Source: Arthrobacter_B citreus (GTDB lineage: Bacteria; Actinomycetota; Actinomycetes; Actinomycetales; Micrococcaceae). From it: 64,000 nt of DNA. A program made the position numbers and the translations under genes. Positions 35,139 through 44,287 of the stretch are shown in pieces (position 1 is the stretch's first letter; each line of letters begins with the position of its first letter). The notes under the pieces are model-generated. The model saw nothing but the letters and a program-made list of their open reading frames with translations, did no database searches and was not told the DNA's origin. The stretch lies in the NCBI RefSeq assembly GCF_042429235.1, contig NZ_JBHMBA010000007.1, one strand, 5' to 3'.

Positions 35139-35174
35139 TGAATTTGTGGGCAGGAAAAACACCGGAGGAAGCCC

Positions 35175-36089
35175 TTGCTGGACGTACGCAGAATGAACCT
35201 TTTGCGCGAGGTGAAGGTGCGCGGAACCCTGGCGGCGGTTGCCGAGGCCCTGGGGCTCAGTCCCTCCGCCGTATCCCAGCAGCTGGCCCTGCTGGAGAAG
35301 GACGTTGGGGTTGAATTGCTGCGGAAAACCGGCCGCGGAGTGCAGCTGACCCCGCAGGCGGAAATCCTGGTGGCGCATACATCCGACATCCTGGAATCGC
35401 TGGAACGGGCCGAAGCGGATCTGGCCTCCTCACTGACCACAGTCACCGGAAGGATCAGGGTGGCGGTGTTTCAATCGGCTGCCCTGGCCCTGATGCCCGG
35501 CGCACTGTCCCTGCTGCGCCGGGAGCATCCCGACCTCCGGGTGGAAATGGTGCAGCGGGAACCCGAAACAGCGCTGTACGAAACCTGGGCGCGCGACTTC
35601 GATGTGGTGATTGCGGAGCAGTACCCGGGCCACGCCGCCGTGCGGCACCCCGAACTGGACCGCGTGCATTTGACCTCCGACGCCATCCGGCTGGCCGTAC
35701 CCCATGAGGGGCTGCAGCCGGTGCAGTCGCTGGCAGACACGGCGGACCTGCCGTGGGTTATGGAGCCGCGGGGAGCCGCTTCCCGCCACTGGGCGGAACA
35801 GGCCTGCCGGCGCGCGGGCTTCGAGCCGGACGTGCGCTACGAAACGGCGGACCTGCAGGCGCAAATCCGCCTGATCGAGTCAGGCAATGCCGTGGCGCTG
35901 ATGCCGGATCTGGTCTGGACCGGACGCGAGCCAAGCGTCCGGCTGCTCGAACTGAACGGCAAGCCCCGGCGCAGCATCTTTACCTCGGTGCGCCGGGCCG
36001 GCAGCCGCCGGCCCGCGGTGCTGGCCTGCCGCGAGGTGCTGGAGCGGACGGCGCGGACGGTGGCCTCGCAGCCGCCGCCTGCTGAATAA
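35175..36089 (+). CDS. LysR-family regulator divergent from putA
   Basis: A 304-residue LysR-type protein: winged HTH at residues 1-60 (MNLLREVKVRGTLAAVAEAL, then SPSAVSQQLALLEKDVG) and an effector-binding domain (RIRVAVFQSAALALMPGALS). The start is TTG at 35175, directly after GGAGGAAG at ideal spacing. Divergence from putA suggests that it activates or represses proline catabolism in response to proline, as PutR/PruR regulators do. Confidence 0.9.
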   Translation: MLDVRRMNLLREVKVRGTLAAVAEALGLSPSAVSQQLALLEKDVGVELLRKTGRGVQLTPQAEILVAHTSDILESLERAEADLASSLTTVTGRIRVAVFQSAALALMPGALSLLRREHPDLRVEMVQREPETALYETWARDFDVVIAEQYPGHAAVRHPELDRVHLTSDAIRLAVPHEGLQPVQSLADTADLPWVMEPRGAASRHWAEQACRRAGFEPDVRYETADLQAQIRLIESGNAVALMPDLVWTGREPSVRLLELNGKPRRSIFTSVRRAGSRRPAVLACREVLERTARTVASQPPPAE

Positions 36090-36104
36090 GAGCCCGTTTA
36101 AACG

Positions 36105-36134
36105 CTGCAGCCCCGGCCGGTGCCGGGGCTGCAG
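36105..36134. terminator. Hairpin between convergent genes
   Basis: A perfect 13-bp stem (CTGCAGCCCCGGC at 36105-36117 with 36122-36134) and a four-base loop just after the LysR stop, facing the DUF2382 gene end at 36195. T-rich sequence after it is weak (TGTTTATGG). Confidence 0.75.
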
Positions 36135-36194
36135 TGTCTGGTGCGGTGTTTATGGTGCAGTATCTATGCCGGTATTCGGCCAGAAGCGGCGGGA

Positions 36195-37232
36195 TTACCG
36201 TCCGGAACTGGAACCGCCTGAACTGTCATGTCCGGAACCGCCGTGTCCTGAGCTGTCGTGTCCCGAACTGTGTTGTCCCGAGCCCTCATGACTGGAACGG
36301 CGTGCGGAGCCGTCCACATCCGTCTCGATCTGCTCCTTGCTCACTTCCTCGGTCACGCTCTCGGTGTCGGTGACGGTCTCGGTGTCGAGCCGGACCCGCT
36401 CCACCGGAACGGTCTTCTTATCGACCACCGGTTCCTCGGCGTGAAGAGTCACCTCGTGCTCTTCTTCGCTGAGCTCGGGACCGGACATGGCGGAATCGAC
36501 GTTGGCGTCGGTAATCGGCTCCCGCTCCACCCGGACTTCCTCGTGACTGACCGGGACCTGCGTGGTGACAGTTTCGGTGACGACATACTTGCGCAGGCGC
36601 GCCTTGCCGGTCTGCCGGGTCTCGGTTCCCACGTCAAGCTGCTCTTCCGACCGGGTCATCGCGTCGTCGGTGGTGGGCCCCGACGTATCGTGCCCCACGG
36701 TTCCCGAGGATGTTCCAATGCCGGAGGAAGTGCCGGCGCCGGAGCGGGTGATGTCGCTGTCGTCACCGAAACCGCGGTCCACCCCCGTGCTGCTGTCGGT
36801 ACCGGTGCCGCTGCCGGTCATGGAGTCACGGTCGGTCATGGTGCCCGTACCGGGTTCCATGGTGCTGGTTCCCAGGCCGGCGTCCATGGTGCCGGTGTCA
36901 GCGGAGCCGTCGTCGTACGTGAATCCGTAGTAGCGGTAGAGGGTCACTTCCTCTTCCGGGGAAATGGATCCGTCCGACTCGACCTGCGGAGAATTCTTCA
37001 CCTCGTCCTTGGAGTAGGGCACCAGCACGTCCACGCCCTCGACGGTTGCCTCGCTGAGCGGGACGAAAGACTCGTTGGTGCCAAACAGGCCAGTGTTCAC
37101 GGTCACCCATGCGGGTTCGTTGGTCTGGTCGTCCAGGTAGAACGTCCCCACGGAGCCAATCTTGTCTCCATTGGGTCCCAGCACATTACCCGAACCGGCC
37201 ATAAGGCCTTCGACTTGCTGATTGCTGATCAT
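36195..37232 (-). CDS. PRC-barrel and DUF2382 domain stress-type protein
   Basis: A 345-residue protein. Residues 1-110 form a PRC-barrel (NVLGPNGDKIGSVGTFYLDD, PAWVTVNTGLFG). A low-complexity linker rich in Gly, Thr, Ser and Met follows. Residues about 195-290 are DUF2382 (RKYVVTETVTTQVPVSHEEV, VDKKTVPVERVRL). The C-terminal tail repeats SGHDSSGH. Such proteins are common in actinobacteria and cyanobacteria and are linked to general stress; the exact role is unknown. It is acidic and lacks a signal peptide. The C-terminal Ser-Gly-His repeats could bind metal. Confidence 0.88.
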   Translation of the reverse strand: MISNQQVEGLMAGSGNVLGPNGDKIGSVGTFYLDDQTNEPAWVTVNTGLFGTNESFVPLSEATVEGVDVLVPYSKDEVKNSPQVESDGSISPEEEVTLYRYYGFTYDDGSADTGTMDAGLGTSTMEPGTGTMTDRDSMTGSGTGTDSSTGVDRGFGDDSDITRSGAGTSSGIGTSSGTVGHDTSGPTTDDAMTRSEEQLDVGTETRQTGKARLRKYVVTETVTTQVPVSHEEVRVEREPITDANVDSAMSGPELSEEEHEVTLHAEEPVVDKKTVPVERVRLDTETVTDTESVTEEVSKEQIETDVDGSARRSSHEGSGQHSSGHDSSGHGGSGHDSSGGSSSGR

Positions 37233-37480
37233 GTTGTTCTCCTTCAGCTGCGAACCATCACCGTTGTCCGGTGTTTATTCACGTTGGACCGGAGCATGCC
37301 GGTTGCTTCGAAGGACGAACGGCGGAGGAATGCGGAGCCGAACGGCCTTTGGCGGGCGCACGCCAAACCCCGGTGTGAGCCTTGTGGAGGCCCTTTTGGC
37401 GACTCAGCCTGGAATCCCAAGCCTGCTTATCATTCCAACGCAACAGCTTCAGAGCGTCAATAGGTAGTGCTTGGCCAGCC

Positions 37481-39169
37481 CTACTTCGAGTCGGTCAAAA
37501 GTGCCCGCACCTCGCGGCGGAGAACCTTGCCCAGCATCGATTTGGGCAGCTCGTCCACGGCGAAAATCCGGCGCGGAACCTTGTAGGGCGTCAGGCGCTC
37601 GCGGCACCAGGCACGCAGGCCCCCTTCGTCCAGTTCCGTTCCCGGCTGCAGCACGACGGCGGCCACCACCTGCTCGCCGCCGTCGGCCCGGGGAAGGCCC
37701 ACCACGGCCACGTCGGCAATGTCCTGGTTGCTGCGCAGCACCTCTTCCACCTCGCTGGGCGACACGTTGAAGCCGCCGGTGATGATCAGTTCCTTGCGGC
37801 GGTCCACCACTTTCACGAAACCGTCCGCGTCAACGGTGACGATGTCGCCGGTCCGCAGCCAGCCTCCGTCGAGCAGGACCTGTTCGGTGTCCTCGGCGTT
37901 GTTCCAGTAACCGGCAAAGACCTGCGGCCCGCGGATCAGCAGCTCGCCGCGTTCGCCGGCGGGAACGTCGTTCTCCGGGTGCTCGGGGTCCGCCACCCGC
38001 ATTTCGGTGCTGGGGAACGGAACGCCGATGGTGCCGTTGCGCCGCGACTCGGCGAACGGGTTGCCCAGCGCCACCGGCGAGGACTCGGTGAGGCCGTAAC
38101 CCTCCACCAGCAGCCCGCCGGACACTTCTTCCCACAGCTTCACGGTTGCGGCCGGAAGCGTCATGGCCCCGGAAATGGCAAAGCGGATGGTCGAGAGGTC
38201 AATGCCGCGCTTCTTGGACTCCAGCGCCGTTTTTTCGTAGATGGGCGGCACGGCGCAGAACACGGTGGGCGGGGACTTCTTGGCCGCTGTCAGGACCAGG
38301 TCCACGTCGAACTTGGGGAACAGCACCAGACGGGAACCGGTCAGCATTGCGAAGGTCAGGTACAGCGTCAGGCCGAAGGCATGGAACATTGGCAGCACTC
38401 CGAAGATGACTTCCTTGCCCTCTTCCGCGCCGTGCATCCAGGCCTGCCCCTGCAGCGCGTTGGAGCGCAGGTTGTAGTGGGTCAGCATGACGCCCTTGGG
38501 AATGCCGGTGGTGCCCGAGGTGTACTGCAGCGCCGCCAGGTCATTCACCGAGGGGCGCGGGTGGGCGCTGTCGATCCGCGGCGCGCTGAGCAGTTTCTCC
38601 CAGGACATCGTGTTTTCGGTCTTGGTTGTCAGCCCGGCACGGGTGCGGCGCAGCTTCGGCAGCGGCAGGCTCAGGGCCATCCGCTTCATCCGCGGCATGG
38701 CCTTGGTGATGTCCACGGCAATAATCGTCTTCACCGCGATGTCGTCCGGGAAACCCTGGATCTTCTCCACGGCCTTGTCCCAAACGATGGCCACCTGCGC
38801 ACCGTGGTTTTCAAACTGGTGGCGCAGTTCGCGCTCCGTGTACAGCGGGTTGTGGCCGACGACGACGGCGCCCAGGCGCAGCACCGCGTAGAACGCGATG
38901 AGGTACTGGGGGCAGTTCGGCAGCACGATGGCCACCCGGTGTCCCCGGCCCACTCCGAGCCTCCGCAGGCCTTCCGCGGCGCGGTCGATCTTCTCGCCCA
39001 ATTGCGTGTACGTGGTTTCGGCACCGAAAAATTCCAGTGCCACCTTGGGCCCAAAGCGGGCGACGGCGTCCTCAACCATGGCTGTCAGGGACTCGGTGGG
39101 CAGCTCAATGGTTGCCGGAACTCCGGGCTGGTAGTTCTTGACCCACAGCGGTTCCTGGGCAGCAGTCAT
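37481..39169 (-). CDS. Long-chain fatty acyl-CoA ligase
   Basis: A 562-residue AMP-forming ligase. The phosphate loop reads YTSGTTGIPKGVMLTHYN; the adenine-binding region is VEGYGLTESSPV; the hinge and C-terminal lysine region reads GGWLRTGDIVTVDADGFVKV and KVPRRIFAVDELPKSMLGKV. It activates fatty acids to acyl-CoA for beta-oxidation or lipid synthesis in the cytosol. It is a single gene; the next minus-strand gene starts about 250 bases downstream of its stop, with nothing recognisable in 37233-37480. Confidence 0.92.
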   Translation of the reverse strand: MTAAQEPLWVKNYQPGVPATIELPTESLTAMVEDAVARFGPKVALEFFGAETTYTQLGEKIDRAAEGLRRLGVGRGHRVAIVLPNCPQYLIAFYAVLRLGAVVVGHNPLYTERELRHQFENHGAQVAIVWDKAVEKIQGFPDDIAVKTIIAVDITKAMPRMKRMALSLPLPKLRRTRAGLTTKTENTMSWEKLLSAPRIDSAHPRPSVNDLAALQYTSGTTGIPKGVMLTHYNLRSNALQGQAWMHGAEEGKEVIFGVLPMFHAFGLTLYLTFAMLTGSRLVLFPKFDVDLVLTAAKKSPPTVFCAVPPIYEKTALESKKRGIDLSTIRFAISGAMTLPAATVKLWEEVSGGLLVEGYGLTESSPVALGNPFAESRRNGTIGVPFPSTEMRVADPEHPENDVPAGERGELLIRGPQVFAGYWNNAEDTEQVLLDGGWLRTGDIVTVDADGFVKVVDRRKELIITGGFNVSPSEVEEVLRSNQDIADVAVVGLPRADGGEQVVAAVVLQPGTELDEGGLRAWCRERLTPYKVPRRIFAVDELPKSMLGKVLRREVRALLTDSK

Positions 39170-39283
39170 TGACGAAGCTCCTTCAGTTCGGTTAATCCCG
39201 ACTATAGCGACGGGACGGGCCGGGGATTAAAAAAGTTGTCCGAAACCACTGCACGACATTCCGGCCCGCAGCAGCCTCCGCGG

Positions 39284-40246
39284 TCAGGCCGGGAGGCCCT
39301 TGAGGTACTGCGCCAGCGCCCGGGGAGCCGAGCGAGGAGCCGCCGCCTCAACCGCCGCGTTGTAGTTGGTGTTGGTGTTCACGTCATAGGTGAGGATGCG
39401 GCCGTCGGCGGTTTCCATGAACTCGATGCCGCACACCTCCAGCCCGGTGCGCTTGGCGAAGTCGAGGTACTTGCCAATGATCGGATGGTCAAAGCCTTCC
39501 CGGATGCTGAAGAGCTGCGTGTCCTCGTCCGGTGCGATGGTGGCCCCCGGCGGCATGATCGGTTTGCCGGTGGAGGGGTCGATCGCGCAGGCATCGGCGG
39601 GGCACAGCTGGAATCCGCCGCGGGCCGTGTCCGCCTTGATGGCATAGATGAATTCCCCGCCGACGATTTCCACCCGGGTGATGAAGGGTTCGGCGGCAAC
39701 AATGAACTCCTGGATCAGGGTGATGCCGTCGGCCGGCTCCTCGAAGTCCGGACCGGCCACGTAGTCGGCGAGCTCACCGTGGGATTCGAATTTGCGCACC
39801 CCCAGGCCCTTGCCGCCCTGGTTGTGCTTGGTGATGAACGGCGCGGCAAATTCCTTGGCGGCAGCCAGGATCTGCTCCCGGCCAACGGCGGCAACGGTGC
39901 GCGGGGTGTCGATCCCGGCGGCGCGGAGTGCGGTGAGCTGGTCCACTTTGCTCATTTCCAGTTCCAGGATCCGCCGTCCGTTAACCGTGCGCCGGCCGTG
40001 GGCTTCGAGCCAGGACAGCACCGCCCGCGCGTAGTCCTTGGACAGCCCGTGGTCGCGCGTATGCGAGGAGGCGCTGATCCGCGACCAGAAGATGCCTTCC
40101 GGCGGTACCGAGTCCAGGTCGAGGACGCCGTCGGTGAGCAGCCATTCCTCCACCTCCAGGCCCTCGGCTTCGAAGGCGCGGGCAAACGGAGGGAACCACT
40201 CGGGATTCTCGTGCAGGGCGTAGATCTTGGGGCTGGTGGAGCTCAT
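39284..40246 (-). CDS. ATP-grasp ligase of the glutathione-synthetase/RimK type
   Basis: A 320-residue ATP-grasp enzyme. Visible parts: ILELEMSKVDQLTALRAAGI (start of the ATP-grasp domain), the phosphate-binding loop ITKHNQGGKGLGVRKFES, LIQEFI, and the metal-binding end EFMETADGRILTYDVNTNTN. Such enzymes join a carboxylate to an amine through an acylphosphate. The ATG at 40246 with AAAGG upstream was chosen. It follows an AbgT-type transporter and an M20 hydrolase on the same strand, which suggests that all handle one amide-bonded compound. The real substrate cannot be read from the sequence. Confidence 0.82.
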   Translation of the reverse strand: MSSTSPKIYALHENPEWFPPFARAFEAEGLEVEEWLLTDGVLDLDSVPPEGIFWSRISASSHTRDHGLSKDYARAVLSWLEAHGRRTVNGRRILELEMSKVDQLTALRAAGIDTPRTVAAVGREQILAAAKEFAAPFITKHNQGGKGLGVRKFESHGELADYVAGPDFEEPADGITLIQEFIVAAEPFITRVEIVGGEFIYAIKADTARGGFQLCPADACAIDPSTGKPIMPPGATIAPDEDTQLFSIREGFDHPIIGKYLDFAKRTGLEVCGIEFMETADGRILTYDVNTNTNYNAAVEAAAPRSAPRALAQYLKGLPA

Positions 40247-40316
40247 GGTCAAAGTGCCTTTCCTCGGGCCGCTGTTGGCTCTGGGGTGTTTCTGCGTTGT
40301 TGATGTCATGCAGCGC

Positions 40317-41930
40317 CTAGCCGCCGATGTATATTCCGTTGCCCGGTCCCATGGGCAGGTCGAAGATGAAGAAGACCGTCAGCACGGCAACCCAGGCCAG
40401 CCAGAAGAGGATGGTGAAGGGAAGCATCCGGGCAATGACGGTGCCAAGGCCTGCCTGGGGCTCGTACTTGCGCAGCATGGTCAGCAGCACGATCATGTAC
40501 GGGTTCAGCGGGGTGAGGATCTGCGTTGCGGAGTCCCCCGCCCGGAACGCGCCCTGGATGAAGGCCGGCTCGAATCCGAGCAGGGCAAACATGGGCACAA
40601 AGACCGATGCCATCAGGGTCCACATGGCCGAGCCGGAAATGATGAACAGGTTCAGCACCGAGGCCAGCAGGATGAAGCCGACAATCGCCGGATAGCCGGT
40701 CAGGCCGATGGACTCCAGCCCGGATGCTCCGGCCACCGCAATCCAGTTGCCGATTCCGGACCAGTTGAACAGGGCAATGAACTGCCCCAGGATGAACGCG
40801 AGCACCAGGAATCCGCTCATGTCCTTGATCGAGGCACCCATGACCCGCGGAACGTCTTTGCCGGAGGCGATGGTTCCGGTGATCTTGCCGTAAACGAGTC
40901 CCGGGACGGTGAACAGGACAAACACGATGAAGACGATCGAGCTCAGCAGCGGGGACTTGGGCAGGAACCCGCCATCCTCGTTGCGCCACGGCGAGTCAGG
41001 CAGCAGCGCACCCACCAGGATCAGGAGTGCGACGGCGGCTCCCACAATAACGGCCCACAGGACACCGCGGCGTTCCACCGGGCTCAGCACCGAGGAAAGA
41101 GCGGGTGCGGCCGCCGGGGCGCCGGATGATGCTCCGCCGTCGGTGTCGCCGTCGTCGTCTGCCGCCGTTTCCTCGGTGGGAACTCCCTGCCGGGTCAGGC
41201 GGGGTTCCAGGATTTTGTCGATGATGAACCCGGCCAGCAGGATCAGCACCAGCGAGGAGGCAAAGTTGAAGAAGTAGTTGGACAGCGGGTTTACCGCCGC
41301 ACCGGGATTCGGCAGGGTTTCAGTCACGGCGGTGGTGATTCCGGCGAACAGCGCATCCAGGCTCGTGACCAGCATGGACGTGGAGTAGCCCGCGCCGGCC
41401 GCGGCAAAACCACCCAGCAGGCCGGCGACCGGATGCCGGCCCGCGGCCTTGAAAACCAGTGCCGCCAGCGGCGGAATAACCACAAAGGCGGCGTCGGACA
41501 TGATGGATCCGGTGACCCCCACCAAGCCGACGGCGTACGGCAGCGCCCATCGGGGAGCGGAGCCGAAGGCCTTTCGGATCAACGCCGAAAGCAGCCCGGA
41601 TTTCTCCGCCACGCCCACGGCCAGCAGGATCGGAAGCACGGTGGCCAGCGGCGGAAAGCCCAGGTAGTTTGCGCCAAGGGTGGTGGTGAACCAGCTCATC
41701 CCCTCAGCGGTGAAGAAGCCCTTGATGACGGTTTCCTCCGCGGCGCCGGGCACGGTGACCACAACGTTGGCCCAGGCCATGGCGGTGGACACCACGGCCA
41801 CCGCCAGGAAGAGGAACAGGAAAAGCATGAACGGGTCCGGCAACTTGTTGCCGATTCTCTCCACACCGCCCAGGAGACGGTCGGGAAGGCTGCTGCGGCC
41901 GGCACGCAGGGCTTGATGCTGAGTTCTCAT
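40317..41930 (-). CDS. AbgT-family transporter
   Basis: A 537-residue transporter with about 12-13 membrane segments and the AbgT-family pattern: RIGNKLPDPFMLFLFLFLAV at the N-terminus, LLSALIRKAFGSAPRW, and the conserved DAAFVVIPPLAALVF and GDSATQILTPLNPYMIVLL near the ends. The named relative AbgT takes up p-aminobenzoyl-glutamate; others export sulfonamides. It lies between the M20 hydrolase (42 bases upstream) and the ATP-grasp gene (70 bases downstream) in one probable operon. AGAGGA precedes the ATG. Confidence 0.9.
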   Translation of the reverse strand: MRTQHQALRAGRSSLPDRLLGGVERIGNKLPDPFMLFLFLFLAVAVVSTAMAWANVVVTVPGAAEETVIKGFFTAEGMSWFTTTLGANYLGFPPLATVLPILLAVGVAEKSGLLSALIRKAFGSAPRWALPYAVGLVGVTGSIMSDAAFVVIPPLAALVFKAAGRHPVAGLLGGFAAAGAGYSTSMLVTSLDALFAGITTAVTETLPNPGAAVNPLSNYFFNFASSLVLILLAGFIIDKILEPRLTRQGVPTEETAADDDGDTDGGASSGAPAAAPALSSVLSPVERRGVLWAVIVGAAVALLILVGALLPDSPWRNEDGGFLPKSPLLSSIVFIVFVLFTVPGLVYGKITGTIASGKDVPRVMGASIKDMSGFLVLAFILGQFIALFNWSGIGNWIAVAGASGLESIGLTGYPAIVGFILLASVLNLFIISGSAMWTLMASVFVPMFALLGFEPAFIQGAFRAGDSATQILTPLNPYMIVLLTMLRKYEPQAGLGTVIARMLPFTILFWLAWVAVLTVFFIFDLPMGPGNGIYIGG

Positions 41931-41972
41931 TCCAGTCCTCTTTCCTGCTCTGGGAATGTTGGGCTTACCGGA

Positions 41973-43301
41973 TCAGTCGAAATAGGAGGGGACGTCCACG
42001 GGCCCGCCGGCGTCGGCGAACTCCCGGGCCACCGCCTCGCGCAGTTCGGAATCGCAGAGGTAATCCAGGGCGGTCAGTGCGAGTCCCGCGGCGCCGTCGA
42101 CCGCTCCTGATTCGGCAGCGGGGGAACCGGCCGCATCCGCGAAAGCACGGGTATGCAGTGCCACGTCCGCCGGCGCGATGCCGATCAGGGGGTGGATGCC
42201 GGGGATCCGGTAGCTGACATTGCCGAAGTCGGTGGACGCCGCAATCGTCTCGGACACGACGCCGCCGGGCAGCGGGCTGCGTCCCCGGCGCTCCTGTGCT
42301 GCAACCCATCGGCCGGTCAGGGCAGAGTTGGTGCGAACCGGCAGCGACGGAGGATGCTCATCCCAGCTGATGTCCACCGCCGTGCCCGTCATGAGCGCGG
42401 CTCCGGTGGCAATATCTTCGAGCCGGCCGCTGAGGTCCTTGAGGGTGTCGGGGTACTTGGACCGCGCATAGAGCTTCAGGACGGCCTTTTCCGGGATGAC
42501 GCTTGGACGCTGCCCGCCCTCCGTGATGATGGCGTGCACGCGGTCCGCCGGTGGCAGCTGCTGGCGGAGCAGCCCAATGCCGGTGTACGCCAGCGATGCG
42601 GCGTCCAGTGCGTTGCGGCCCATGAAGGGCTGGGCGGAGGCATGCGCCGCCATGCCGGAGAACGTGACGGTGAGCAGCCGCCGGCCGAGCCAGACCTGCT
42701 CGGCGAGGTCCATGGCGTAGGGGTGGACCATGATGGCCGCGTCGATGCCGTCGAAAGCACCGTTGCGGGCCATGATCTCCTTGCCCGAGTGCCCTTCCTC
42801 CGCCGGGGTGCCCAGGAACACGACCCGGCCGGGAAAGGCTTCCGGATCTTCTTCCAGGGTTTTGGCGAGGGCGATGAAGGCGCCGACGCCGGTGGCGGCA
42901 ATGACGTTGTGGCCGCAGGCGTGGCCCACTTCGGGCAGGGCGTCATATTCGCTGAGGATGGCCACTGCCGGTCCGGCGCTGGAACCGATCTCGGCCCGCA
43001 GCGCGGTGGAAACCCCATGGGCACCAAGCTCGGCCTTGATGCCGTGCCGGTTCAGCACATCCGCGAGGAAGGCTGCGCTGCGGTGCTCCTCATAGGCGGT
43101 TTCAGGATCCTTGTGCAGCGTGTGGACAACCTCGGCAAGGTCCGCGGCGAGGGCATCCACCCGCGCTTCCACCGCGGCGGCCATGTCGGCCGAAGCTCCC
43201 GCAAAGGGCGATTCCGCAGCCTGTGCCGTCTGCATGCGCCGTGCGGTTTCCGTGTCTAGATGGTTCAGATACGCAGTACTGGGTGTCGTGATGCGGGTCA
43301 T
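41973..43301 (-). CDS. M20 family amidohydrolase (AbgB-like)
   Basis: A 442-residue metallopeptidase-like amidohydrolase. Motifs: VAILSEYDALPEVGHACGHN, FLGTPAEEGHSGKEIMARNG, and the later SYRIPGIHPLIG. The substitution EYDALP for GDMDALP marks the AbgA/AbgB and peptidase-M20-like group that cleaves p-aminobenzoyl-glutamate and similar amides. The ATG at 43301 was preferred to a GTG at 43307. First gene of the M20/AbgT/ATP-grasp cluster; hydrolysis after uptake is the simplest scheme. Confidence 0.88.
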   Translation of the reverse strand: MTRITTPSTAYLNHLDTETARRMQTAQAAESPFAGASADMAAAVEARVDALAADLAEVVHTLHKDPETAYEEHRSAAFLADVLNRHGIKAELGAHGVSTALRAEIGSSAGPAVAILSEYDALPEVGHACGHNVIAATGVGAFIALAKTLEEDPEAFPGRVVFLGTPAEEGHSGKEIMARNGAFDGIDAAIMVHPYAMDLAEQVWLGRRLLTVTFSGMAAHASAQPFMGRNALDAASLAYTGIGLLRQQLPPADRVHAIITEGGQRPSVIPEKAVLKLYARSKYPDTLKDLSGRLEDIATGAALMTGTAVDISWDEHPPSLPVRTNSALTGRWVAAQERRGRSPLPGGVVSETIAASTDFGNVSYRIPGIHPLIGIAPADVALHTRAFADAAGSPAAESGAVDGAAGLALTALDYLCDSELREAVAREFADAGGPVDVPSYFD

Positions 43302-43388
43302 GGCCACTCACACTAAGTCCCGGGTGGGGCCTGAGCCAGTTACGTGACGCACCGTGTTGCGGGAAGCCGCTGCACCGGCGCCGGCATG

Positions 43389-44150
43389 CTAACGGCCGCG
43401 GCCGGCGATCCGCGCCACCAGCGCCTGCGGTCCGCGGGCGCCGAACCATGCGAGCGCCTTGTACCGTTTGGACGGGATGGACACTCCCTTGCCGGCAAAG
43501 GCATCGGCGAGCCCCTCGCGGACCACCCGTTCGGCGTCGAGCCACATCCAGTTCGGGTACACGGTTTTGTCCATGTCCATGCGCTGATGGAACTCCGTGT
43601 GGACAAACCCGGGGCACAGGGCGGTCACGTGCACGCCGCGGCCGCCGTACGCGAGGTTGGCCCACCGGCTGAACGTGATGACCCAGGACTTGGCCGCACT
43701 GTAGGTGCCGCGGGGAATGAATCCGGCCACCGAAGCGACGTTGATAATGTGTCCGTCCGGCCCCTCGAGCCGGGACAGCATGGTGTTCAGCGCGGTGTGG
43801 CTCAGCTGCAGCGGCGCCGCCACCAGAACGTTCAGGTGGTCCAGCTCCGCCGACAGGTCATTGCGTTCAAAGTTGTTCTTCAAGCCGTAGCCGGCGTTGT
43901 TGACGAGCATGGTGATGTCCGGTTTTTCCAGCCGCCTGCTGACCAGCTCCACGCCGTCGGCGTCGGAAAGGTCCGCCGTTATGTACTCCGTCTGCACGGC
44001 GTATTCCCGGGCCAGCGATGCAGCGGAATCCTTCAGCCGCTGTTCATTGCGGGCGGTGAGGACCAGGTTGTAGCCGCGGTGGGCCAGCTGGCGGGCAAAT
44101 TCGGCGCCGATGCCCGAGGTGGCGCCGGTAATCAAAGCTGTGGGAGTCAT
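43389..44150 (-). CDS. SDR family oxidoreductase
   Basis: A 253-residue short-chain dehydrogenase with all usual marks: GATSGIGAEFA cofactor motif, NNAGYG, the Ser in INVASVAG, and YSAAK. The length and the C-terminal extension of about 40 residues fit the DltE-like/acyl-chain SDR group (PGFVHTEFHQ). It uses NAD(P)H on an unknown carbonyl. AAAGGTGG lies before the ATG. Single gene. Confidence 0.9.
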   Translation of the reverse strand: MTPTALITGATSGIGAEFARQLAHRGYNLVLTARNEQRLKDSAASLAREYAVQTEYITADLSDADGVELVSRRLEKPDITMLVNNAGYGLKNNFERNDLSAELDHLNVLVAAPLQLSHTALNTMLSRLEGPDGHIINVASVAGFIPRGTYSAAKSWVITFSRWANLAYGGRGVHVTALCPGFVHTEFHQRMDMDKTVYPNWMWLDAERVVREGLADAFAGKGVSIPSKRYKALAWFGARGPQALVARIAGRGR

Positions 44151-44287
44151 GGGTCCACCTTTCCACGCCTACCCTGCTATGCCCCGCATGCTTTGGCAAT
44201 GCGGACGCCCGCGCGTCACCGCGTCCTTGCAACCGGCTCCGGGCGGCCATACCGTGGCAGGAAAGCCGTGCCCGTCGAGGAGGAGCC

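Noticed and set aside
37382..39172. Plus-strand 596-codon frame over the fatty acyl-CoA ligase
   Set aside because: Shadow of the ligase gene, which has all AMP-binding motifs; the frame has no recognisable domain.
41433..42110. Plus-strand frames over AbgT and M20 genes
   Set aside because: Shadows; no start signals or motifs.
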